Part shown: positions 1 to 5,202 of the stretch, piece after piece
Numbering within the stretch: position 1 is the stretch's first letter
Layout: each line of letters opens with the position of its first letter
Source: Methanobacteriota archaeon
GTDB taxonomy: Archaea > Thermoplasmatota > Thermoplasmata > JAUWGG01
Assembly: GCA_030606525.1 (NCBI GenBank)
Contig: JAUWGG010000059.1
Location: forward strand, 1 to 6,604
Direction: 5' to 3'
DNA length: 6,604 nucleotides
Notes under the pieces: model-generated
Seen by the model: only the letters and a program-made list of their open reading frames with translations
Databases searched by the model: none
What the model was told of the DNA's origin: nothing
Position numbers and translations under genes: made by a program

Positions 1-210
1 TCCTTAAAAAGAGGAGATTCCTTTGAGGTTGTGAACGATTTTTGTTCATTTCATACTAAAGAACAATACATTGAAGGGGGTATTTAGGTGTATATGGGAG
101 GGGTAACTGAAAGTATTCAAAGAGCGGGTATTCTCCAGCTAAAGCAAGGGTTTTAGAGCGCAAAGAATTATAACTTCGCTTTGTATTAACTTTTTGTTTA
201 ACTGCATAGT
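1..210. other. Intergenic region with no supported gene
   Basis: I see no convincing coding region here. A minus-strand frame is open for about 50 codons ending near 60 but has no good start and no recognisable motif. A 5-bp hairpin (TGAAC/GTTCA, 32-48, loop with a T run) is present. The minus strand at about 126-150 contains GCTTTAGC flanked by imperfectly pairing CC and GG. This is faintly like a decayed IS605-type end, but too weak to call. The stretch from about 160 onward probably holds the tRNA promoter. Confidence 0.4.
166..174 (+). promoter_or_regulatory. Candidate TATA box for the tRNA gene
   Basis: AATTATAAC lies about 41 nt upstream of the mature tRNA 5' end. This would place the transcription start some 15 nt before the tRNA, leaving a short leader for RNase P to remove. 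The match is to the loose archaeal box A only, and a second AT-rich stretch at 183-193 is an alternative. Confidence 0.3.
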
Positions 211-355
211 GCCGAGGTAGCTAAGCCCGGTTTAAGGCGGCAGATTCGAGATCTGTTGATGCTCTGCATCTCGGGAGTTCAAAGAAAGCTTTTTGGGTTG
301 GCAAAAAGCTTGAGTAAAGACCAACCTATTGCTTATGAAAATCTCCCCCTCGGCG
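211..355 (+). tRNA. tRNA-Ser (anticodon CGA) interrupted by a T-loop intron
   Basis: A full cloverleaf can be drawn. The acceptor stem is 211-217 with 348-354 (GCCGAGG/CCTCGGC, seven perfect pairs). T218 and A219 are positions 8 and 9. The D stem is 220-222 with 236-238, and the D-loop contains the conserved GG at 229-230. The anticodon stem is 240-244 with 252-256, and the loop 245-251 has anticodon CGA at 247-249, which reads the serine codon UCG. A long variable arm (258-262 with 266-270) makes it type II. C272 can form the Levitt pair with G225. The T stem is 273-277 with 343-347. Its 7-nt loop TTCAAAT is only complete if 284-341 is removed as an intron. The discriminator base is G355, as usual for serine, and CCA is not encoded. 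The spliced length would be 87 nt. The 3' part lies antisense to the end of the isomerase gene. Confidence 0.88.
284..341 (+). other. Non-canonical tRNA intron (position 59/60) with bulge-helix-bulge motif
   Basis: The intron interrupts the T-loop between positions 59 and 60. The sequence forms a bulge-helix-bulge target of archaeal tRNA splicing endonuclease. The T stem is the outer helix. The central 4-bp helix is TTCA (278-281) with TGAA (336-339). The two 3-nt bulges are AAG (282-284) and AAT (340-342). Cleavage after the second bulge base on each side (283/284 and 341/342) yields exactly the consensus loop TTCAAAT. The inner helix is 286-289 with 331-334, separated from the bulge by an A285-A335 mismatch, and continues as 295-301 with 321-327 (GGTTGG/CCAACC core plus a G-U pair). 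A competing 9-bp hairpin, 286-294 with 303-311, shares the first strand. Splicing is inferred from this structure and has not been observed. Confidence 0.85.
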
Positions 356-1396
356 CTCGCTCAATTCCTTTTTCACTCTTTCGATAATTTCTACAGGTGT
401 AGGATTAACGCCTCTTAATATTGCTGCATAGAAACTGATATAATCACCCGCATAGAGTGAATAGAATATCCTGCTTAATTTCGCTTCGCCTTTTGCATAA
501 AACTCTATCGTTTTTACTTTTTTCTCTAAGAACTTCTTTGTGATATCCATCCTATTTTTTATTTGATCTGATTGGTGGAGATCTCGCAGCAAAATGATAA
601 TGAATTTTTCCAAATTATTGGCTTCATGCCATCCAACGATCTCATTATGGGTCATTTCAGGAAAATTGCCAGACCAGGATAACATCTTTGCGTTTTCATT
701 TAACTGCGTAACCCAGCGCTTTGCAACTCCGCTGTATATGCCATGCCCATAGATGATTGGAATTTTGTTAGTTATTTCAACAGCTGTTTTTTTGGCAATA
801 TTTACTTTGCCCTTTGCCTTTAAGTTGATCTCCTCTCTTAATTCTTTTAATGTGTCGACCGCATTCTTAAGTTCTAATTCAAAGTCATATATCTCCAATT
901 TACTTAATGTGATCAGGATCGATACCAGTAGATAACCTACTGCTGTTCTTGGCGGATAACCAGAAGGTATCTTTATCAACGGGGTTCTATTTTCCTGAGC
1001 TAACCTCTCAAGCCCCCCTCCTGAAGTTATGCAAACGATCTTGCTACCTCTCCTTAAAGCATCTTGAAACATGGCAATGCTTTCTTCAGTATTCCCAGAA
1101 TAACTCTCTATGAAGACAAGCGCACTATCATCTACCCATTGCGGAAACGTATGCGCTCTATTCACAAGAATTGGTATATTGATCTTCGTTGATAGAATAT
1201 CGTAGGTTATATCGCCGCTGATAGCAGAGCTTCCCATGCCACCAATGCATATGATTTTAGGCGAAAAGTCGAATATCGGGGCTTCTCGAGATATCTTTAT
1301 CGCCGCTTCTACTTGCTCTGGAAATCGGTCCAGGATATTGGACATATCATCTAGATCGATCTTATTGATGTGCTCCATATCGTCAAGCTCAAACAT
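326..1396 (-). CDS. pgi: Bifunctional phosphoglucose/phosphomannose isomerase
   Basis: This enzyme interconverts glucose 6-phosphate or mannose 6-phosphate with fructose 6-phosphate in the cytoplasm (EC 5.3.1.9 / 5.3.1.8), linking glycolysis/gluconeogenesis to mannose-containing sugars. It belongs to the archaeal PGI/PMI family with two SIS sugar-isomerase domains. Visible motifs are GGMGSSAISGD (52-62), the SIS phosphate-binding loop SYSGNTEE (98-105), TSGG (124-127), PPRTAVGY (148-155), the LNENAK glutamate E234, and PEMTHNE (246-252) with H250, matching the catalytic Glu and His of the family. T333 in NPTP corresponds to the threonine linked to mannose-phosphate activity, and a lysine follows at 342-343. 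At 356 residues it is slightly long. The last ten codons (RRGGDFHKQ region) are antisense to the tRNA 3' end and look like an unconserved tail. The ATG start at 1396 is followed by a second Met (residue 7). It is divergent from the rib operon. Confidence 0.9.
   Translation of the reverse strand: MFELDDMEHINKIDLDDMSNILDRFPEQVEAAIKISREAPIFDFSPKIICIGGMGSSAISGDITYDILSTKINIPILVNRAHTFPQWVDDSALVFIESYSGNTEESIAMFQDALRRGSKIVCITSGGGLERLAQENRTPLIKIPSGYPPRTAVGYLLVSILITLSKLEIYDFELELKNAVDTLKELREEINLKAKGKVNIAKKTAVEITNKIPIIYGHGIYSGVAKRWVTQLNENAKMLSWSGNFPEMTHNEIVGWHEANNLEKFIIILLRDLHQSDQIKNRMDITKKFLEKKVKTIEFYAKGEAKLSRIFYSLYAGDYISFYAAILRGVNPTPVEIIERVKKELSERRGGDFHKQ
369..373 (+). terminator. T5 tract, candidate terminator of the tRNA transcript
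   Basis: Five T residues begin 14 nt after the tRNA 3' end. Archaeal RNA polymerase can terminate at short oligo-T runs without a hairpin. The tract lies antisense within the isomerase coding region, so its composition could also be incidental. Confidence 0.35.
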
Positions 1397-1415
1397 TAAA
1401 TCACGGCCTATATTC

Positions 1416-1424
1416 GTATTATAG
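1416..1424 (-). promoter_or_regulatory. Candidate TATA box of the isomerase gene
   Basis: On the minus strand CTATAATAC is centred about 25 nt upstream of the isomerase ATG. This predicts a leaderless or nearly leaderless transcript, and no Shine-Dalgarno sequence is visible before the ATG, which agrees with that. The assignment rests on spacing and AT content only. Confidence 0.35.
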
Positions 1425-1486
1425 ATAATAGCTTTATGGAATATTAGCGCTATTATACATAATTACTCTTTTTATAGTAGCTACCA

Positions 1487-1501
1487 AAAAAGTAAATATA
1501 A
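1487..1501 (+). promoter_or_regulatory. Candidate BRE/TATA element of the riboflavin operon
   Basis: An A-rich BRE-like stretch runs into TAAATATAA at 1493-1501, centred about 29 nt upstream of the ATG at 1526. That is the archaeal box A distance expected if transcription starts at or just before the start codon. No Shine-Dalgarno sequence precedes ribB, which fits a leaderless message. Confidence 0.5.
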
Positions 1502-1518
1502 CAAAGGGTATTTGCATA

Positions 1519-1534
1519 TTTGATCATGATCAAA
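1519..1534. promoter_or_regulatory. 16-bp perfect palindrome over the ribB start codon, candidate operator
   Basis: TTTGATCATGATCAAA is a perfect inverted repeat with its centre between 1526 and 1527, inside the probable ATG of ribB and about 29 bp downstream of the TATA-like box. A dimeric repressor bound here would cover the predicted transcription start. In many archaea riboflavin genes are controlled by RbkR, a winged-helix/riboflavin-kinase fusion that binds inverted repeats near rib genes. Assigning this site to RbkR is inference, and no regulator gene lies in the window. Confidence 0.45.
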
Positions 1535-2233
1535 AAAGCATTAGATTCGTTGAAAGAGGGAAATTTCGTTCTTGTTTACGACGGTGATGGTAGAGAAGAA
1601 GAGACAGATTTTATCATAGCCTCGCAATTCGTTACACCAAAAAGCATTAGGAGAATGAGAAAAGAAGGAGGTGGATTGATCTGCACCACCGTATATCATC
1701 CCATAGCTAAAAAACTTGGTCTGCCTTTCCTTTCAACACTCTATGAAAAAGCAAGTAAGAATTATCCAGTATTTCAAAGATTGGTTCCTGATAGATTTCC
1801 TTACGATGCAAGATCTTCTTTCTCGGTAACCATCAACCATAGAGAAAACTACACCGGTATAACTGACATCGATAGAGCATTGACCGCTTCTGAATTTGGC
1901 AAGTTCGTCGCTTATCTCCAGTGGAACAACATTGGAAATGAAAAAGCGCAGGAGATGTTTGGAACGAATTTTAGAGCACCAGGCCACATTCATCTGCTTA
2001 ACACTTCATCTCATTTATTGGAGAATAGAAAAGGACATACTGAGCTAGCAACTGCCTTAATGATCATGGCTGGTTTGGCACCTTCTGCTACGATATGTGA
2101 GATGATGAGCGATGAGGGAACTGCGAAAAGAAAAGAAGATGTAATGGAATATGCAAAGAAAAGCGGTTTGATCTTTCTTAAAGGTAAAGAGATAATCGAG
2201 GCATGGAGAATATGGGAAAAAGAATTAGAGTAA
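1526..2233 (+). CDS. ribB: 3,4-dihydroxy-2-butanone 4-phosphate synthase (RibB)
   Basis: This enzyme converts ribulose 5-phosphate to 3,4-dihydroxy-2-butanone 4-phosphate and formate (EC 4.1.99.12), the four-carbon donor for lumazine. Counting from the upstream TTG at 1520, the acidic metal/substrate loop DGDGREEETD is at 21-30 and GLICTTVY at 52-59. The substrate segment SVTINHRE...TGITDIDRALT is at 102-122, and APGHIHLL at 153-160. The catalytic-histidine motif GHTELATAL is at 172-180, and TICEMMSDEG at 191-200. It is the stand-alone archaeal form (about 235 aa), not fused to GTP cyclohydrolase II. I prefer the ATG at 1526 over the in-frame TTG at 1520 because of TATA spacing and the usual N-terminus of the family. 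It is the first gene of the rib operon and its end overlaps ribL. Confidence 0.92.
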   Translation: MIKKALDSLKEGNFVLVYDGDGREEETDFIIASQFVTPKSIRRMRKEGGGLICTTVYHPIAKKLGLPFLSTLYEKASKNYPVFQRLVPDRFPYDARSSFSVTINHRENYTGITDIDRALTASEFGKFVAYLQWNNIGNEKAQEMFGTNFRAPGHIHLLNTSSHLLENRKGHTELATALMIMAGLAPSATICEMMSDEGTAKRKEDVMEYAKKSGLIFLKGKEIIEAWRIWEKELE

Positions 2234-2646
2234 TGGCAACAGGCGTGTTCGATCTGCTTCATTTAGGACATCTGCATTACTTGAAGGAATCCAAGAAATT
2301 AGGTGATGAGTTGATCGTGGTGGTTGCGACCGACGCTACTGTTAGAAAAGAGAAACACGAGCCCATAACTCCAGAGAACATGCGTATGGAGATGGTCGCA
2401 TCTTTAAAACCTGTCGATCGAGCTGTATTGGGTTATGAAACGGATCGTAATAGAATCGTTGAGGAAATTAAACCCGACATCATTGCTGTAGGTTATGACC
2501 AAAAACACGATTTGGAAAAGATCAAGCAGGAACTATCAAAACGAGGTTTGAATGTGAAAGTTGTACGGTTACCCCAATTCGACCATGACCTAAATGGTAC
2601 TAGAAAGATTATAAAAAAGATCATAGAGCAAAAGAGGTTAAGATGA
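2203..2646 (+). CDS. ribL: FAD synthetase, archaeal RibL type (FMN adenylyltransferase)
   Basis: RibL transfers AMP from ATP to FMN to make FAD (EC 2.7.7.2). It is a nucleotidyltransferase of the glycerol-3-phosphate cytidylyltransferase fold, unrelated to bacterial RibF. The nucleotide-binding HLGH motif (residues 20-23), the VMATGVFDLLH strand-loop before it, DELIVVVATD (35-44), GYDQ (97-100) and the C-terminal NGTRKIIKKI (131-140, in place of the ISTTxIK-type motif) are visible. Length (147 aa) is usual. Candidate starts are ATG 2203 (31-nt overlap with ribB), ATG 2212 (GGAG 3 nt upstream; the N-terminus MGKRIRVMATG resembles the family best) and ATG 2233 in the TAATG junction. The stop overlaps the ribC start as ATGA. 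No cysteine is present. A glycerol- or ethanolamine-phosphate cytidylyltransferase is the main alternative, but the rib operon argues for FAD synthesis. Confidence 0.85.
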   Translation: MENMGKRIRVMATGVFDLLHLGHLHYLKESKKLGDELIVVVATDATVRKEKHEPITPENMRMEMVASLKPVDRAVLGYETDRNRIVEEIKPDIIAVGYDQKHDLEKIKQELSKRGLNVKVVRLPQFDHDLNGTRKIIKKIIEQKRLR

Positions 2647-3107
2647 AGAAGATTGGGATAGTGGATACAACATTTGCTAGGTACGACATGGCGAAGAGCG
2701 CAGTAGACGAATTAAAATCCAATTTCAAGGGTTTCAAGATCATTCGATACACTGTCCCTGGGATCAAAGACCTACCTATAGCATCCAAAAAAATGATCGA
2801 GGAAAAGGAATGTGATATCATCATGGCTCTGGGTATGCCCGGTGGCAAGCAAATAGATAAACAATGCGCTCATGAAGCCTCTTCAGGTTTGATTCAGGTA
2901 CAATTGATGACAAATACTCATATCATAGAGGTTTTCGTTCATGAAGATGAAGCGAAAGATGAGAAGGAGTTAAAATGGCTTGCCAACAGAAGGGCAAGGG
3001 AGCATGCGGTCAATATTTACAGATTGCTATTTAAACCAGAAGAATTAACAAAAAATGCTGGGAAGGGAATGAGAGAAGGTTTTGAGGATGCTGGACCATT
3101 AAGGTGA
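2643..3107 (+). CDS. ribC: Archaeal riboflavin synthase (RibC, MJ1184 family)
   Basis: RibC dismutates two 6,7-dimethyl-8-ribityllumazine molecules to riboflavin and the pyrimidine precursor (EC 2.5.1.9). This archaeal enzyme is unrelated to bacterial RibE and is a homologue of lumazine synthase. That relation shows here: its start IGIVDTTFARYDM (4-16) parallels the IGIVVSEFN start of the downstream ribH. Other motifs are TVPGIKDLPIA (37-47), MALGMPGG (61-68), LMTNTHIIEVFVHEDEA (88-104) and NRRAREH (115-121). At 154 aa it has the family length. It overlaps ribL by 4 nt (ATGA), implying translational coupling, and is followed 20 nt later by ribH. Confidence 0.92.
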   Translation: MKKIGIVDTTFARYDMAKSAVDELKSNFKGFKIIRYTVPGIKDLPIASKKMIEEKECDIIMALGMPGGKQIDKQCAHEASSGLIQVQLMTNTHIIEVFVHEDEAKDEKELKWLANRRAREHAVNIYRLLFKPEELTKNAGKGMREGFEDAGPLR

Positions 3108-3113
3108 GAGAAT

Positions 3114-3122
3114 AAAGGAGGT
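3114..3122 (+). promoter_or_regulatory. Strong Shine-Dalgarno sequence before ribH
   Basis: AAAGGAGGT ends about 5-6 nt before the ribH ATG and is the only strong ribosome binding site in the operon. It fixes the ribH start at 3128. It also suggests that internal operon genes use Shine-Dalgarno initiation while the first gene is leaderless. Confidence 0.8.
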
Positions 3123-3127
3123 ATAGG

Positions 3128-3538
3128 ATGAACATAGGAATAGTGGTTAGTGAGTTCAATTGGGACATCACCATGATGATGTTGGAGAGAGCAAAAGAGC
3201 ATGCGGAGTTTTTAGGAGCGAACATAGCTGAGATCGTGAAGGTACCAGGGGTCTTTGATATGCCTTTGGCAATCAAGAAACTGCTTGAAAGGGATGGCAT
3301 TGATGGTGTTGTAACTTTGGGTGCAGTGATTGAAGGGGAGACTGAGCATGACGACATCGTTATGACCCAAGCAAGCAGAAAGATAACTGATTTAGCAGTT
3401 GAATATGGAAAACCGGTGAGTTTAGGCATAACAGGACCAGGTATGGGAAGACTGCAAGCGGAGGAAAGGATCGAAAGGGCAAAAACAGCAGTAGAAAGTG
3501 TTGTGAAATTGAGCAAAAGAATAAAGGAGATGAAGTAA
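3128..3538 (+). CDS. ribH: 6,7-dimethyl-8-ribityllumazine synthase (RibH)
   Basis: RibH condenses 5-amino-6-ribitylaminouracil with the butanone phosphate made by RibB to give lumazine (EC 2.5.1.78), the substrate of RibC next door. Family motifs are SEFNWD (8-13, with an aromatic residue that stacks on the pyrimidine), PGVFDMP (40-46, substrate-binding loop), GAVIEGETEHDDIV (65-78; H74 corresponds to the general-base histidine of the GAVIRGxTxHFDYV motif), LGITGPGMGRLQAEERIERA (99-118, phosphate-binding arginines). Length 136 aa is typical of archaeal lumazine synthases. The start is fixed by the strong Shine-Dalgarno sequence. The same reading frame stays open from its TAA to the next gene, but no start codon lies in between. 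Confidence 0.93.
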   Translation: MNIGIVVSEFNWDITMMMLERAKEHAEFLGANIAEIVKVPGVFDMPLAIKKLLERDGIDGVVTLGAVIEGETEHDDIVMTQASRKITDLAVEYGKPVSLGITGPGMGRLQAEERIERAKTAVESVVKLSKRIKEMK

Positions 3539-3631
3539 ACTAAATTAAGCAATAGAAAAGAATGGGCGTATCTGGACTTCACTTTCGCTGTAAATCACAA
3601 ACTATTTCTAACAATAATCATATCTCCAAAT

Positions 3632-5194
3632 GTGAAGAGGGTTAGAAGGGTAAGAACAGGAATAAGAACTGCCGCGAAGGTCCTTGAGAAGGATATAATC
3701 TCTAAAGCAAAGAGATTGAGAAAAGAACCTAAATTAATTTTACCAAGATGTGAAGGAAGCTGCAAGAAGTGTATTTTTACTCCTATTGAACGAAGACTTG
3801 AATTGATCCAGAAACTTAAGGATGATGAAAAAAAACTTGCAAGTTTCGCTCGGCACGGTGATCAACTAAGCAGAGCATACGCAGCAACTCTTTTATTAGC
3901 GATATCAGAGAAGGCACCCTATTTAGCTGTTGCTCGTACTCCTTACGGAACTGTATCCTATGCAGTAAGGGGTAAAGTAAAGAAAGAAAAATTGATCGGT
4001 GTGCAGTACTTCAATGATCCTAACTGGAGATTGATGAGCGTTTTTGATATGGCATCAAAAAAGCATTTGTACATTTACTCAACGAAGGAGGAGATGGTTT
4101 GCACTGGTACATCACCAGATCCACCAAGAACATTCGTTAATGAGCAAATACATAAATTGAAGTATCGTTTAAGCGATGCGCGTACCTGTCAGCATTTATC
4201 AACTGATCATCCTGAAAAAGAAATTTATCTCTCAGTAAGCTGGTTGTCTGCTGATGTGGAGATAGCTGTATGCGAGAAATGCTTGAAAGATGATGAAAAT
4301 ATATTGAACACGTTAAGTCAAAGAATTGCTGCCCATAGCCCAGCTGATGATTTTGAGGTTGATGTTTCATTTAAATTGATATGCAAATCAAAATGCGAAG
4401 AATGCGGTGTAAATAGGGAGCCAAAATGCTCATCTAAATTGATCAAGGAGTACAAACAGGGTAATATCTCGGATAGCACTTTAGTTCAAAGATTTTTGAG
4501 GGATGTAGAGCAGGAATTGAAAAGCAGTGGAGAGAATATCTTCGTTGCGGATAATAAGTGTTATGGCGACGATCTGAATAGCTTTGTGGACGATCTGAAT
4601 CCAAGCAAGATCGAGAGGGAAGGATTGCGAGGGATGTTAAAAGAGGTCGATGAACCAGTTATTATAAAGAATGCATCTCCAAATAAGGTGTTTACTACGT
4701 ATTGGGCGAATCATGGAGAAGCAGCCATTTATGCTATCGTGAAGGATGAGGATTTAGCGGAGGAGCTATTTGAAAAAGCTGATATACAAAAAAGCGCGCC
4801 TTCTTTTATACTGAAGAACGCTGCTATGAGGGCAAAAAAGCGGGATATTTTATCATCGCTACCGAAGTATAAATCATTGCCTTCGATAGCGAAATTTGCT
4901 GATGACATCGCAAAGATCTATAGAACCAAGGGGAAGGAGGAAGCAATTAGATTCGCTGAAAAATATTCAGGCAGAGATACAAAAATCAAGTCCATCGGGT
5001 ATGCATTTCTTCTCACTATGGATCGAACAAGTGGTAAGGAATGGCAGTACAACAAAACAGAAATAGATTTTGCTTCATATCTGAAGGATTTTGCAAGTAG
5101 ACTGCTCAACGCCGAACCAAAAAAATATAATGAAGCATTAAAAGAATTATTGGCTGCCAGCGGTTCAACAGAGAAAATCACGCCTGATGATTAA
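3632..5194 (+). CDS. Uncharacterised 520-residue protein with Cys/His clusters
   Basis: I do not recognise this family. The N-terminus is strongly basic (KRVRRVRTGIR, about residues 2-12, then KRLRKEPK), as in nucleic-acid-binding proteins. Three groups of potential metal ligands follow: C40-C44-C47 (CEGSCKKC), C186/H188/H193 with C214-C217 (CEKC), and C251-C255-C258 with C266. Two CxxC knuckles of this kind usually bind zinc; an iron-sulfur cluster is possible but unsupported. The segment 305-520 is mostly predicted helical and charged, without cysteine after C310. There is no signal peptide or membrane segment. The GTG start has no Shine-Dalgarno sequence; the ORF is open back to the ribH stop, but without ATG, GTG or TTG. 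It lies 93 nt after ribH in the same direction, so co-transcription is possible. Function in flavin metabolism is not implied by sequence. Confidence 0.8.
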   Translation: MKRVRRVRTGIRTAAKVLEKDIISKAKRLRKEPKLILPRCEGSCKKCIFTPIERRLELIQKLKDDEKKLASFARHGDQLSRAYAATLLLAISEKAPYLAVARTPYGTVSYAVRGKVKKEKLIGVQYFNDPNWRLMSVFDMASKKHLYIYSTKEEMVCTGTSPDPPRTFVNEQIHKLKYRLSDARTCQHLSTDHPEKEIYLSVSWLSADVEIAVCEKCLKDDENILNTLSQRIAAHSPADDFEVDVSFKLICKSKCEECGVNREPKCSSKLIKEYKQGNISDSTLVQRFLRDVEQELKSSGENIFVADNKCYGDDLNSFVDDLNPSKIEREGLRGMLKEVDEPVIIKNASPNKVFTTYWANHGEAAIYAIVKDEDLAEELFEKADIQKSAPSFILKNAAMRAKKRDILSSLPKYKSLPSIAKFADDIAKIYRTKGKEEAIRFAEKYSGRDTKIKSIGYAFLLTMDRTSGKEWQYNKTEIDFASYLKDFASRLLNAEPKKYNEALKELLAASGSTEKITPDD

Positions 5195-5202
5195 CCACCG
5201 TT

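Noticed and set aside
32..48. Short hairpin TGAAC/GTTCA with a T-rich loop, possible terminator or box C/D RNA part
   Set aside because: The stem is only 5 bp, the T run is in the loop rather than after it, and no C and D box pair was found.
126..150. Minus-strand GCTTTAGC with flanking CC/GG, and a reading frame passing through KTLALAGE, resembling a TnpB tail
   Set aside because: The stem has mismatches, no typical element tip follows, and the frame continues past the hairpin. The resemblance could be chance.
211..283. Truncated tRNA pseudogene, since the T-loop is followed by unrelated sequence
   Set aside because: The missing T-stem and acceptor strands occur at 343-354 with perfect pairing, and the gap has bulge-helix-bulge splice sites. 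An intron explains everything.
1397..1525. FMN riboswitch ahead of the riboflavin operon
   Set aside because: The spacer is only 129 nt, has none of the conserved helices of the FMN element, and the transcript looks leaderless. This riboswitch is not expected in archaea.
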